Shown here: in pieces, positions 1-8,185 of the stretch
How the letters are laid out: each line of letters starts with the position of its first letter
How positions within the stretch are numbered: the stretch's first letter is position 1
Source of the DNA: an uncultured Nocardioides sp.
GTDB taxonomy: Bacteria > Actinomycetota > Actinomycetes > Propionibacteriales > Nocardioidaceae
NCBI RefSeq assembly: GCF_946885725.1
Contig: NZ_CAMPGZ010000108.1
Span: 1-13,898 of the forward strand
Direction of reading: 5' to 3'
Length of the DNA: 13,898 bases
The notes under the pieces: generated by a model
The model's input: only the letters and a program-made list of their open reading frames with translations
What the model was told of the DNA's origin: nothing
The model's database searches: none
Made by a program: the position numbers and the translations under genes

Positions 1-72
1 GCCCAGGCTCATCGCGGGATGGCTGATCCGGGCAGGACTCATCCAGGCAAGACTCATCCAGGCCGGCCCTGA
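1..72 (+). other. Possible C-terminal end of an upstream gene (uncertain)
   Basis: Frame 1 of the plus strand is open from the window edge to a TGA at 70-72, giving about 23 residues with a repeated G-(R/K)-T-H-P unit. The other plus frames and the minus strand are also open here, so strand and frame cannot be fixed. A plus-strand gene ending at 72 would fit the inverted repeat that follows at 83-143, which could act as its terminator. A minus-strand start at 57 has no visible ribosome site. No family is recognised. Confidence 0.2.
31..60. repeat. Two tandem 15-bp units
   Basis: The unit GGCAGGACTCATCCA (31-45) is followed directly by GGCAAGACTCATCCA (46-60), with one mismatch. Fifteen bases equal five codons, so the duplication would stay in frame if the region is coding. 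A small dyad, GGCCCT-G-AGGGCC (65-77), lies just downstream. Confidence 0.7.
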
Positions 73-82
73 GGGCCGTTCC

Positions 83-143
83 GCCGAGGGGTCAGTTATT
101 CAGCCTCGTCGGCGGCGTGTCGCGACACAACTGACCCCTCGGC
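83..143. repeat. 15-bp perfect inverted repeat with an inner palindrome
   Basis: Arms at 83-97 (GCCGAGGGGTCAGTT) and 129-143 are exact reverse complements, separated by 31 bp. The right end of the spacer holds a perfect 12-bp palindrome, GTGTCGCGACAC (117-128), abutting the right arm. There is no T-tract, so a classical Rho-independent terminator is not shown. It could be a terminator-like hairpin, a protein-binding site or a member of an interspersed repeat family. Its left side shares the heptamer AGTTATT with the inverted repeat at 390-462. Confidence 0.7.
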
Positions 144-171
144 CGACGTCTCAGAGGGGCGATGACGGGTC

Positions 172-396
172 ATGACCGGTTACGACCTGCGCGTCCGCGG
201 CCACCTCGACCCGGCCTGGGCGTCCTGGCTCGGCGCCACCTCGCTCGTGCACCGGCCCGACGGCACCACCACCCTGCTGCTCGACGGCGCCGACCAGGCC
301 GCGTTGCACGGCGTGCTCACCAAGCTCCGCGACCTCGGCGTGCCGCTGGTGTCGCTCGCGCCGGTGGGCGGTGGTGAGCCCGCGGGCTTCATGTAA
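172..396 (+). CDS. Small conserved actinobacterial protein of unknown function
   Basis: This 74-residue protein has no signal peptide or membrane segment. It resembles a widespread group of roughly 70-residue actinobacterial proteins with the pattern R-GHLDP-WASW near the N-terminus, then DGTTTLLLDG-DQAALHGVL-KLRDLG-PLVSL. No biochemical role is known to me, and I do not assign one. The ATG at 172 is chosen because the family motif begins a few residues later. Upstream purine-rich sequence (GAGGGG, 153-158) is rather far for a ribosome site. The last two codons, ATG TAA, lie within the left arm of the inverted repeat at 390-462, so the terminal Met and stop come from the repeat. It converges with the acetyltransferase gene. 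Confidence 0.75.
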   Translation: MTGYDLRVRGHLDPAWASWLGATSLVHRPDGTTTLLLDGADQAALHGVLTKLRDLGVPLVSLAPVGGGEPAGFM

Positions 397-462
397 AGCG
401 GAGTTATTGCCACTGCGCACGCGCCCGGCGCACTCGAAGTCTCCATAACTCCGCTTTACATG
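390..462. terminator. 18-bp perfect inverted repeat, candidate bidirectional terminator
   Basis: Arms 390-407 (CATGTAAAGCGGAGTTAT) and 445-462 are exact reverse complements around a 37-bp GC-rich spacer that itself has a short inner stem (414-418 with 428-432). It sits exactly between two convergent genes and supplies ATG TAA to both: the plus-strand gene stops at 394-396 and the minus-strand gene at 458-456. Position and symmetry suggest a two-way transcription terminator. There is no T-run, and the loop is long for an intrinsic terminator, so that role is inferred. Confidence 0.5.
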
Positions 463-983
463 TCTTGGCCGGCGGGCAACCGGTGCACCTCCAGCCCGTC
501 GGACGTGCGCTCGCCGTCGTACCAGAGGCCTACTCGCCGCAGCACTGCGCGACTCGCGGCGTTGGCCGGTTGCACAGTGGCGGCGACAGGACGGGCCACT
601 TGGTCGGCGGCGACCCCGACCAGCTCGTGGGCGACCTCGGTTGCCAAGCCCCGGCCCCAGCTCGCCGCCTCCAGCATGTAGACGACCTCGACGGCGTCGA
701 TCTCGTCGTTGGGTTTCACCTCGGCGTGCCCGACCAGCGACCCGGTCTCGCGCGACTCGATGCCCCACAGCCAGAAGGCGCGGCGCCGGGTCAGGTCCAG
801 CACCCGGTCGAAGACGCCGGAGGCCGACCCGGCGTCGAGCGCGCCGTCGAGGTGGGTCATCACCGTCGGGTCCGAGAACAGGCCCTGGAAGAACGCGCGG
901 TCCTCGGCGTCGTCGGAGTACGGGCGCAGCCGCAGTCGCTCGGTGACGAGCGTCGGCGTGGGCTCCCAGACGGCCGTGTCCAT
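456..983 (-). CDS. GNAT-family N-acetyltransferase (RimJ/RimL-like)
   Basis: The 175-residue protein transfers an acetyl group from acetyl-CoA to an amine; the substrate is unknown. The opening TERLRLRPYS is typical of the RimJ/RimL-type branch. The acetyl-CoA-binding motif A is seen as YMLEAASWGRGLATE, followed by the NAASRAVLRRVGL segment usual for motif B. Length is normal for the family. The ATG at 983 is supported by a strong AGGAAGGAA ribosome site (988-996) that overlaps the stop codon of the FtsX-type permease gene upstream, so the two are probably co-transcribed. The C-terminal Met and stop are encoded by the right arm of the 18-bp inverted repeat. It could modify a protein N-terminus, a peptide or a drug; sequence alone does not decide. 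Confidence 0.9.
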   Translation of the reverse strand: MDTAVWEPTPTLVTERLRLRPYSDDAEDRAFFQGLFSDPTVMTHLDGALDAGSASGVFDRVLDLTRRRAFWLWGIESRETGSLVGHAEVKPNDEIDAVEVVYMLEAASWGRGLATEVAHELVGVAADQVARPVAATVQPANAASRAVLRRVGLWYDGERTSDGLEVHRLPAGQDM

Positions 984-994
984 GGTGTTCCTTC

Positions 995-3544
995 CTACTG
1001 GTCCGCGATAGCAGTGAGTACGTCGAGCCGGGCGGCGCGACGGGCGGGCAGCAGGCCGGCGACGAGTCCGGTGATGATCGCAGCCGTCACCGCCACCGCC
1101 AGCTGGGCGTAGGGCACCTGCAGCGACACGTCCGCTCCGCCGGCCACGGCGTGCACGGCGGCAGCGCCAGTGACGCCACCGAGGACGAGCGCGACCACCA
1201 GACCCAGGGCCGCGACGAGGACGGCCTCACCGCGCACCATCGCCGAGAGCTGCCGGCGCGACATGCCGACCGCACGGAGCAGGCCGATCTCGCGCGTGCG
1301 CTCCACGATCGACAGCACCAGCGTGTTGGTGATGCCCAGCAGGGCGATCAGCACCGTGAACATCAGCAGGACCGTCACCAGCCCGAGCACCTGGTCGACG
1401 GTGAGCATGCGCCCGTCCACGGCCTCCGCCTGGTCGCGCACCTCCGCGGTCGGGAAGTCGTCGAGTGCGGTCGTGAGCGCCTTCTCCACCCGCTCGGTCG
1501 CCACACCCTTCGCGGACTTGATGAACAACGTGGCGTCCATCCGCTCCGCGAAGAGCTTGGCGTAGGTGTCGGTCGAGATGATGAAGTTCGTCGACAGCGC
1601 CTGCGCGTCCTCGGCGGCGAAGATGCCGACGACCTCGAGCCGCCGTACGCCGTCCTTGGCGAAGGTCATCGCGAACCGGTCGCCCGGCTCGAGCCCGCGC
1701 TTGGCGGCGGCCGCGTCGGAGAGCATGATGCCGCCGCGCGCGAGGTCGGCGAAGTCGCCCTCGACCATGTCGACGTCGGTGACCTCGCCGATGGTTTCCG
1801 GCTCGACGGCGGTCAGCGCGCGCACGGCCTTGCCTTCCTTCCAGTGCCCGTACTGCATCCGCGACACGACGTCGACCTCGGGCAGGTCCATCACCGAGTG
1901 GTGCACCTCGTGCGAGAGACCGCCGAGCATCTCCCCGCGCGCGGACTCGATGACGAAGTCGGCGGTGACGGTCTCCTGGTACGTCGCGGCCGTGGTCGCC
2001 TTGACCGAGGCGGCGAGCGAGCCCATGAAGACGACCAGGCCGAGCGACAGCGCAAGAGCCGTCATGGTCGCGGCGGTACGGCGTGGGGCGCGGGCGGCCG
2101 ACCGGGCGGCCATCCGACCCGGCACCCCCAGCCGCGCCAGCGGGGCACCGACGAACCGGGCGAGCCGCGGTGCGAGCACCGGGCCGAGCAGCACAAGAGC
2201 CACCAGCAGCAGGACCCCGGCAGCCGCCACCAGCACGGCGTCACCGTCACCGGCGAGGCCGAACCAGGCGGACGCGACCGTGAGCACCGCGGCCGTGATC
2301 CCGACGATGGTGCGGCGCCGGCCGGCCCGGCCACCGGAGGCGATGTCCCCGGTCCGCATCGCCTCGACGGGCGAGATGCGCGCGGCGCGACGCGCGGGCA
2401 CCACCGCGGACACGACCGTGACGACGAGGCCGACGAGCACGCCGAGGAGTAGGGTGCCCGGCTCGATCACGAGGGCGGTGTCGGGCAGCGGCACGCCGAT
2501 GCCGTCGGCCAGCCCGCGCAGTCCTGCTGCGGCGCCGATCCCGGCGAGAGCGCCGACGCCACCACCGGCGAGGCCGACGACGACGGCCTCCCCCAGCACC
2601 GACCAGAACACCTGACGGCCGGTGGCGCCCGCGGCCCGCAGCAGGGCGAGCTCGCGCGTGCGCTGCGTGACGACGATCGCGAACGTGTTCGCGATGAGGA
2701 ACGCGCCAACCACGAGCGCGGCGCCCGCCAGCACGAACAGCGTGAGGCGGAGGTAGCCGAGCTGGTTGCGTGCGGCCGCCGCCGACGCGGCCGCGGTGTC
2801 GCGGGCGGCCGTCACATCGAACCCGTCGCCGATGCTCGCGGCAACGTCGTCGGCCAGGCGCGCGGTCGACACCGTGCTGTCGCGGTCAGCGCGCACCAGC
2901 AGCTCGCTGTACCCGTCGACGTCGACGATGTCCTGCGCCGTCGCGGGCGAGACCAGCGCCACCGTGCTGTTGGGCAGCCCGTCCTCGTCGCCGAAGCCGG
3001 CCAGGCCGGTGACCACAAGGTTTTTGCTGGCATTGCCCTGCACGCGCAGCCGGTCACCGACGCGGATGCCCTCGCGGCGCGCGGTGGCCGCGTCGACGAC
3101 GACATCCTCGGGGCCTTGCGGAGCGCGACCGCTCCGGACGGCGAACCCGTTCAGGCCGCCGGGCACCCACGACATCAGCAGGGACGGACCGCGCGGGACG
3201 ATCGCCTCGCCCTCGTGGACCAGCAGGCCGGAGCCCTTGACGACGGGGACGGCGGTGTCGACGCCGGGCACGGCGACGACGTCATCGACGATGTCCTCCG
3301 GGAGCGGGTCGCGGTCCACCTCGACGCCCATCGCCGAGTCGAACGCGGCGGCATCGCGGACGGTCAGGTCGACCCGGTCGGTCGCGGTGGCGAACTGCTC
3401 GTCGAACGCGCGCTGCGACGTGTCGGTGAGCACGAGCGCACCCACGACGAACGCGACTCCGAGGGTCACCGCGACGACGGTGAGGGCGAGCCGTCCTCGG
3501 CGGGCGAGGGTTTGCTTCCAGATCAGTCGGAACACGGCGGTCAC
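995..3544 (-). CDS. FtsX/MacB-type ABC transporter permease
   Basis: This 849-residue membrane protein is the permease partner of the ABC ATPase directly upstream. It has the two-unit layout of large actinobacterial FtsX permeases. The first helix is near 19-40, followed by an extracytoplasmic domain (about 45-260) and a three-helix FtsX core (about 263-385) with TRELALLRAAGATGRQV and a closing VPARRAARISPVEAMR. Hydrophobic segments follow near 413-456, then a second unit opens at about 493-515. A second extracytoplasmic domain (about 516-715) and a second FtsX core (about 718-835) follow, with VERTREIGLLRAVGMSRRQL and LLPARRAARLDVL. The family moves lipids, lipoproteins, peptides or drugs, or signals mechanically, rather than carrying metal ions. 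The GTG start at 3544 overlaps the ATPase stop codon by 4 bp (GTGA), indicating translational coupling. The substrate is unknown. Confidence 0.93.
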   Translation of the reverse strand: MTAVFRLIWKQTLARRGRLALTVVAVTLGVAFVVGALVLTDTSQRAFDEQFATATDRVDLTVRDAAAFDSAMGVEVDRDPLPEDIVDDVVAVPGVDTAVPVVKGSGLLVHEGEAIVPRGPSLLMSWVPGGLNGFAVRSGRAPQGPEDVVVDAATARREGIRVGDRLRVQGNASKNLVVTGLAGFGDEDGLPNSTVALVSPATAQDIVDVDGYSELLVRADRDSTVSTARLADDVAASIGDGFDVTAARDTAAASAAAARNQLGYLRLTLFVLAGAALVVGAFLIANTFAIVVTQRTRELALLRAAGATGRQVFWSVLGEAVVVGLAGGGVGALAGIGAAAGLRGLADGIGVPLPDTALVIEPGTLLLGVLVGLVVTVVSAVVPARRAARISPVEAMRTGDIASGGRAGRRRTIVGITAAVLTVASAWFGLAGDGDAVLVAAAGVLLLVALVLLGPVLAPRLARFVGAPLARLGVPGRMAARSAARAPRRTAATMTALALSLGLVVFMGSLAASVKATTAATYQETVTADFVIESARGEMLGGLSHEVHHSVMDLPEVDVVSRMQYGHWKEGKAVRALTAVEPETIGEVTDVDMVEGDFADLARGGIMLSDAAAAKRGLEPGDRFAMTFAKDGVRRLEVVGIFAAEDAQALSTNFIISTDTYAKLFAERMDATLFIKSAKGVATERVEKALTTALDDFPTAEVRDQAEAVDGRMLTVDQVLGLVTVLLMFTVLIALLGITNTLVLSIVERTREIGLLRAVGMSRRQLSAMVRGEAVLVAALGLVVALVLGGVTGAAAVHAVAGGADVSLQVPYAQLAVAVTAAIITGLVAGLLPARRAARLDVLTAIADQ

Positions 3545-4335
3545 TTCCCGGGGCGGTCGAAGGACGCCATGCGGTGCAGGACGGCGTCGGCGGTGGGCTG
3601 GAACAGGTCGTCGACGACGGCGCCGTCGGCGAGGAACACGACGCGGTCGGCGTACGCCGCGGCGGTCGGGTCGTGGGTGACCATCACGATGGTCTGGCCG
3701 AACTCGTGAGCCGCCTCACGGAGGAACGCGAGCAGGTCCGCGCCGTGCCGGGAGTCGAGGTTGCCGGTGGGCTCGTCGGCGAACACGACGTCGGGACGGG
3801 ACACCAGCGCCCGCGCGACCGCCACCCGCTGCTGCTGGCCGCCGGAGAGCTCGTGCGGCTTGTGGTGCAGCCGGTCCGCGAGTCCGAGCGTCTCCGTCAG
3901 CCGGCCGAGCCACGCGGGGCTGCTCTTCCGGCCGGCGAGCGTGAGCGGCAGCTCGATGTTCTCCTCGGCGGTGAGCGCGGGCACCAGGTTGAACGACTGG
4001 AACACGAACCCGATCCGATCGCGGCGCAGCAAGGTGCGCTGCCGCTCGCTCAGCGCCGTGACGTCGACGGGCTCCGCCGTCCCGTTGCCGAGCAGCACGC
4101 GACCCGAATCGACGTCGTCCAGCCCGGCGAGGGCGTGCATCAGGGTGGACTTGCCTGAGCCCGACGGTCCCATCACCGCGGTGAACGCGCCGCGGGCGAT
4201 GTCGACGCTCGCGTGGTCGAGGGCGCGTACGGCGGTGGCGCCGCTGCCGTAGGTCTTCACGAGGTCCACGGCGCGGACGGCGACGTCGTCGGACTGGTCC
4301 GCGGACGTGACGGCCGTGGTGATGGTCTGGGTCAT
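3541..4335 (-). CDS. ABC transporter ATP-binding protein (LolD/MacB type)
   Basis: The 264-residue cytoplasmic ATPase powers the FtsX-type permease encoded next. Visible motifs in order are Walker A GPSGSGKST (56-64), the Q-loop in VFQSFNLVPALT (Q113), the ABC signature LSGGQQQR (163-170), Walker B VVFADEP with catalytic E188, the D-loop GNLDS, and the switch His in VTHDP (H221). The FNLVPALTAEENIELPL stretch is characteristic of the MacB/LolD branch. The ATG at 4335 has an AGGAG site (4344-4348) eight bases upstream. The 52-bp gap to the copper ATPase shows no clear terminator, so read-through from the copper genes is plausible. Confidence 0.95.
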   Translation of the reverse strand: MTQTITTAVTSADQSDDVAVRAVDLVKTYGSGATAVRALDHASVDIARGAFTAVMGPSGSGKSTLMHALAGLDDVDSGRVLLGNGTAEPVDVTALSERQRTLLRRDRIGFVFQSFNLVPALTAEENIELPLTLAGRKSSPAWLGRLTETLGLADRLHHKPHELSGGQQQRVAVARALVSRPDVVFADEPTGNLDSRHGADLLAFLREAAHEFGQTIVMVTHDPTAAAYADRVVFLADGAVVDDLFQPTADAVLHRMASFDRPGK

Positions 4336-4343
4336 GACGGGGT

Positions 4344-4355
4344 CTCCTGGGTCGG
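4344..4355 (-). promoter_or_regulatory. Ribosome-binding leader shared with the copper ATPase gene
   Basis: On the minus strand this reads CCGACCCAGGAG and holds the Shine-Dalgarno AGGAG for the ABC ATPase. The identical 12-mer precedes the copper ATPase gene at 7811-7822. Both are functional-looking ribosome sites (8 and 6 bases from their ATGs). Confidence 0.6.
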
Positions 4356-4387
4356 TTGCGGAGTCGGCTGGCTGGGTGGGTGCCGGG

Positions 4388-7300
4388 TCAGTGGTCGTCG
4401 CGGGAGTCGGTCGCTCCGGTGTCGCCCGCGTGGACGACGAACGGAGCAGTGACGACGCGACCGTCGGCGAGGCGGAACTGGGCGAAGAGCCGGTAGGCGC
4501 CGGGTCGCTCGAACCGGACGTGCAGGCCGAGGTCGGGGCCGAAGCGGGTGCCGGGGACCGCCAGGACCGCGCGGCCCTTGTCGTCGGTGGTCTCGGCGTG
4601 ACGGTGCGCGAAGCTGCTGTTGTCGGCGGCGATGACCGCGACGTGCCCGGCGGCGCCCAGGTAGGGCTGCAGGTCGTCGACCGGCTCTCCCGTCTGCACG
4701 TCGGTGAACTCGAAGTGCAGGTCGCTCTCGTCGACCAGGACTGCGTCGCCGTGCAGGTCGATCCGGACGCCGGCCCGGACCTGGCTGCGCACGTCGTTCG
4801 CCGGGACGCTCACGGGCTTCGCGCGGTCGGCGGCCGTGCGGGACTCGACCTTCAGATGCTGCGTGGCGAGTACGTCCGTCATCTGGCCGCGCTGCCGGAA
4901 CTCGAGGTGCGCGGTGTACGCACCCGACGTACCGAACTCGGTGGTGACCCTGAAGACGCCGGGCGTCTCGGTGGGTTGCGGGTGGAGGTGCGTGAACGTG
5001 CCCAGGTCGTCGCGGGTGACGATCAGGTGCATCCATACCTGGTGGGTGCGGACGATGTCCTCGACGAGGTCGCCGGACTCGGCGTCGCGCACCTCGACGG
5101 TCATGGTCACCGGCCGCCCGGGCACCAGGTCGTCGCGCGTGTCCATGGTGACGGTCAGGCCGGCGTCGTTCGGGGTGATCGGGTCGACCTCGGTCTCCTC
5201 CATGACGCTCATGGCCGGGCGCATCGGCATGCCCATGCCTTCGGACCAGGCCAGCAGCCCGTTCATGCCGCGCTCAGCGGCATCGGTGCGGGAGGCGGCC
5301 GTGAAGCCGGCGCCGAGCGCCAGCGCGACCACGCCGACGGTGGCCAGGTAGGCCCACTGTCCGACCCGGGCGCGCAGCGGCGGGTGCTCGAGCTCGGCGA
5401 CGCTGGCGGGCGGGGTGAAGCGGCGCAGCCGCAGCGCGTTGGTGACCACGCTGACCGAGCTCATCGCCATGGCGGCCGAGGCCAGGACCGGGTCGAGGAG
5501 CAGGTCGTTCCACCAGTAGAGCGCGCCGGCGGCCACCGGGATGAGCAGCACGTTGTAGCCGAACGCCCAGGCGAGGCCCTGCTTGATCGTGGTGACGGTA
5601 CGGCGGGACAGCGCGATCGCCGAGACGATGGAGCGCAGGTCGCCGCCGACGAGCGTGATGTCCGAGGCCGCGATGGCGACGTCGGTGCCGGTGCCGATGG
5701 CGATGCCGAGGTCGGCCTGCGCCAGGGCGGGCGCGTCGTTGATGCCGTCGCCGACCATCGCGACGATCGCACCGTCCCTCTGCAGGGCCTGGACCCGCCC
5801 GGCCTTCTGCGCCGGCAGCACCTCGGCCATCACGTGCTCGATGCCGACCTGGTCGGCGACGGAGCGCGCGGTGGCGGCGTTGTCGCCGGTCACCATCCAG
5901 ACATCGAGGCCGAGGGCCTTCAGGTGGGCGATCGCATCGGCCGAGTCCGGCTTCACCTCGTCGGCGACGACGAGGAGGCCGGCCAGGTGGCCGTCCACGG
6001 CGGCGTACATCGGGGTCCCGCCGCGACGGGCTGCCGCGGCCGCGCGGTCGGCGAGGGTGCTGGTGTCGACACCGAGCCGGTCCATGAGCGCCTGGTTGCC
6101 GACGGCGACGTCGTGCGAGGAGGTGCTGCTGACGGTCGCGGTGATGCCGTGCCCGGGGACCGCCTCGAAGGACGTCGGGGTCGCAGCGGCGCCGGACGCA
6201 TGGGTGGCGGCGTGCTCGACGATCGCGGCGGCGACGGGGTGCTCGCTTCCGGCCTCCGCGGCGGCGACGAGGGCGAGAAGCTCGGCGTCGCGGTCCGCCC
6301 AGGCGCCGGTGGTCGCCAGCTCGGTGAGGACGGGTCGGCCGCGGGTGATCGTGCCGGTCTTGTCGAGGACGACCGTGGTGACCCGGCGCGCGGTCTCGAG
6401 CGCCTCGCCGTCGCCGATGAGGATGCCCAGCTCCGCGGCCTTGCCGGTGCCCACCATCACGGCGGTGGGCGTGGCCAGGCCGAGAGCACAGGGGCACGCG
6501 ATGATCAGGATCGCGACCGTCGTACCGATCGCGAGCGTCCACGGGCCGCCGTTCCCGACGCCGCTGCCGAGCAGGGCCCACAGCACGAAGTTGGCGGCGG
6601 CGACCAGCAGCACGGCCGGTACGAACCAGGCGGCGGCGGTGTCCGCGAGCCGCTGCATCGGCACCTTGGATCCCTGGGCCTGCTCGACCAGGCGGACGAT
6701 CTGGGCCAGCGTGGCGTCGTCGCCGACAGCCGTGACCCGCACCAGCAGGGTGCCGGTGCCGTTCAGCGTGGCGCCGATGACGGCGTCACCGGTCTCCTTG
6801 GCGACCGGGACGGACTCGCCGGTCAGCATGGACTCGTCGACGGTGGAGGTGCCCTCGACGACGGTGCCGTCCACCGGGATCTTCTCGCCGGGCCGGACCC
6901 GGACGAGGTCGCCGACGGCGACGGTGTCGACGGGTACGTCGGACTCGGTGGTCGTGCCATCGGGCGCGACCGTGACGAGGCGGGCGGTGGCGGGGACGAG
7001 ACCGACGAGCGCCTTGATGGAGGCGGCGGTGCGCTTCTTCGCGCGCAGCTCGAGCCAGCGGCCCATCAGGACCAGCGCTGTGATGACCAGCGCGGTCTCG
7101 AAGTAGACGTGCAGCGGCAGGCCCCACTTCTCGGCGAGGCCCGGCCAGAGGGTGACGAAAGCCGAGTAGCCGTAGGACACCCCGGTGCCGAGGGCGACCA
7201 GGGTGTTCATGCTGGTGCCGCCGTGCTTGGCGGTGGCCCAAGCGGCGCGGTAGATGTCCGCGCCGGCCCAGGCCTGGACGATCGTGGCGACCACGAAGAT

Positions 7301-7804
7301 GGCCGGCATCAGCCAGTCCATCGTGTCGAGGTGGATCGGCACGTACATCACGGCCATCAGGCCGAGGCCGGTCGTGAGTGCGATCTGCCACTTGCGCCGG
7401 AGGCCGGCGATCTCGTGGTCGCGGCGGGCGTCGAGCTCGTCGGCCGGCGTGGTCCGCTCGGCGGCGGGTCCGCCGGCAGCCGGGGCGGGAGCCGCGTCGG
7501 GGATGCGCGGGGTACCTGTGTAGCCCGCCTTCCCGACGGCCGCGGTCAGCGACTCGGTGTCGGTGGCCGCGGGGTCGTAGGTGACCACCGCGGTCTCGTT
7601 GGCCAGGTTGACCGTGGCCGTGACCACCCCGTCGACGCGGGTGAGCGCCTTCTGCACCCGGCCCACGCACGAGGCGCAGGTCATCCCGCCGATGTCGAGC
7701 GTGCACTCGACGGCTGCGTCAGCGGCATCGTGGGTGGTCGTGCCGCCCGCGGTGTTGGGCTTTGTGACGGGCTGGTTGACGGGCTGCGGGGTGGTCACGG
7801 TCAT
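4388..7804 (-). CDS. copA: P1B-1 copper-exporting ATPase with a fused extracytoplasmic domain
   Basis: This inner-membrane pump hydrolyses ATP to export Cu(I). One N-terminal heavy-metal-associated domain carries GMTCASC (Cys43, Cys46). Membrane segments lie near 139-158, 163-184, 199-220, 231-247, 391-412, 423-447, 743-763 and 769-788. Core motifs are TGES (328-331), CPC (437-439), DKTGT with phosphorylated D481, HP (522-523), TGD (639-641) and GDGINDAPA (685-693). YN (750-751) and MxxSS (779-783) together with CPC define the Cu(I)-specific P1B-1 class. At 1138 residues it is far longer than usual (about 700-800). The excess is a ninth hydrophobic segment (about 815-836), a Met-rich stretch (846-868) and two similar His-containing modules (about 885-985 and 1010-1125). 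By the positive-inside rule these should lie outside the membrane. The ATG at 7804 has AGGAG six bases upstream. CopZ is encoded immediately upstream. Confidence 0.95.
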   Translation of the reverse strand: MTVTTPQPVNQPVTKPNTAGGTTTHDAADAAVECTLDIGGMTCASCVGRVQKALTRVDGVVTATVNLANETAVVTYDPAATDTESLTAAVGKAGYTGTPRIPDAAPAPAAGGPAAERTTPADELDARRDHEIAGLRRKWQIALTTGLGLMAVMYVPIHLDTMDWLMPAIFVVATIVQAWAGADIYRAAWATAKHGGTSMNTLVALGTGVSYGYSAFVTLWPGLAEKWGLPLHVYFETALVITALVLMGRWLELRAKKRTAASIKALVGLVPATARLVTVAPDGTTTESDVPVDTVAVGDLVRVRPGEKIPVDGTVVEGTSTVDESMLTGESVPVAKETGDAVIGATLNGTGTLLVRVTAVGDDATLAQIVRLVEQAQGSKVPMQRLADTAAAWFVPAVLLVAAANFVLWALLGSGVGNGGPWTLAIGTTVAILIIACPCALGLATPTAVMVGTGKAAELGILIGDGEALETARRVTTVVLDKTGTITRGRPVLTELATTGAWADRDAELLALVAAAEAGSEHPVAAAIVEHAATHASGAAATPTSFEAVPGHGITATVSSTSSHDVAVGNQALMDRLGVDTSTLADRAAAAARRGGTPMYAAVDGHLAGLLVVADEVKPDSADAIAHLKALGLDVWMVTGDNAATARSVADQVGIEHVMAEVLPAQKAGRVQALQRDGAIVAMVGDGINDAPALAQADLGIAIGTGTDVAIAASDITLVGGDLRSIVSAIALSRRTVTTIKQGLAWAFGYNVLLIPVAAGALYWWNDLLLDPVLASAAMAMSSVSVVTNALRLRRFTPPASVAELEHPPLRARVGQWAYLATVGVVALALGAGFTAASRTDAAERGMNGLLAWSEGMGMPMRPAMSVMEETEVDPITPNDAGLTVTMDTRDDLVPGRPVTMTVEVRDAESGDLVEDIVRTHQVWMHLIVTRDDLGTFTHLHPQPTETPGVFRVTTEFGTSGAYTAHLEFRQRGQMTDVLATQHLKVESRTAADRAKPVSVPANDVRSQVRAGVRIDLHGDAVLVDESDLHFEFTDVQTGEPVDDLQPYLGAAGHVAVIAADNSSFAHRHAETTDDKGRAVLAVPGTRFGPDLGLHVRFERPGAYRLFAQFRLADGRVVTAPFVVHAGDTGATDSRDDH

Positions 7805-7842
7805 CGTGAGCTCCTGGGTCGGAAAGGGGACGGATTGGAACG

Positions 7843-8076
7843 TCAGCGGGCGAGCGCGTAGCCGGCCTCGTCGATCGCGGCGGTGACCTGGTCGGTGTCG
7901 AGCGGCTGGTCGTGGGTCACGGTCACGTCGCCGGTCGCGAGGGTGACCTCGACCTCGCTGACGCCCGGCAGGGCGGACAGCTCGCGGGTCACGGCCATCA
8001 CGCAGTGGCCGCAGGTCATTCCCGTGACCTGGAAGCGGCTGGTGGCGCTGGTGCTGGCAGCGGTGCTGATGCTCAT
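7843..8076 (-). CDS. copZ: Copper chaperone CopZ (heavy-metal-associated domain protein)
   Basis: The 77-residue soluble protein is a single ferredoxin-like metal-binding domain with GMTCGHC (Cys22, Cys25), the Cu(I)-binding CxxC site. By family knowledge it delivers Cu(I) to the N-terminal domain or transport site of the P1B ATPase encoded 38 bp downstream. The start at 8076 is preferred over an in-frame upstream ATG at 8241, because AGGAG (8083-8087) lies six bases before 8076 and the upstream extension is Pro/Gly-rich and unlike the family. Transcription probably starts near 8129 (see the promoter entry), which leaves a leader of about 53 nt with a GC-rich hairpin. Confidence 0.95.
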   Translation of the reverse strand: MSISTAASTSATSRFQVTGMTCGHCVMAVTRELSALPGVSEVEVTLATGDVTVTHDQPLDTDQVTAAIDEAGYALAR

Positions 8077-8100
8077 GCGGATCTCCTGTTTTGCAGGTGT

Positions 8101-8118
8101 CGCGGCGGGGCCGCCGCG
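8101..8118 (-). promoter_or_regulatory. GC-rich hairpin in the copZ leader
   Basis: CGCGGCGG (8101-8108) and CCGCCGCG (8111-8118) are exact reverse complements separated by two bases. If copZ is transcribed from the predicted start near 8129, this forms a stable stem just upstream of its ribosome site. It could tune translation or bind a repressor as DNA. No riboswitch class is recognised. Confidence 0.4.
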
Positions 8119-8130
8119 TCTGGTGGACAG

Positions 8131-8184
8131 GGACGATGCTGTTGCCGGAGGCACCGGGGTCGCGCCGGTGGAATCACCGGGTTC
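8131..8184 (-). promoter_or_regulatory. Predicted copZ-copA promoter, matching the promoter at 11141-11194
   Basis: Read on the minus strand, this segment aligns without gaps to 11141-11194 at 42 of 54 positions; its first 25 bases match at 23. It contains a 16-bp dyad (8165-8180, CCGGTGATTCCACCGG on the minus strand) and a -10-like CAGCAT (8141-8136). The hexamer lies 31.5 bp from the dyad centre, exactly as in the other promoter. No good -35 hexamer is visible, which suits activator dependence. Canonical CsoR or CueR operators are not seen. Confidence 0.6.
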
Positions 8185-8185
8185 T

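Noticed and set aside
1151..2615. Long plus-strand open frames opposite the FtsX permease
   Set aside because: They are shadows with Arg/His/Ser-rich text and no family motifs; the minus strand encodes clear FtsX cores.
4307..7861. A plus-strand open frame of over 1,100 codons opposite the copper ATPase gene
   Set aside because: It is the antisense shadow of the ATPase gene in GC-rich DNA. The translation is low-complexity Gly/Arg/Asp/His text without domains, while the minus strand shows every P1B-ATPase motif.
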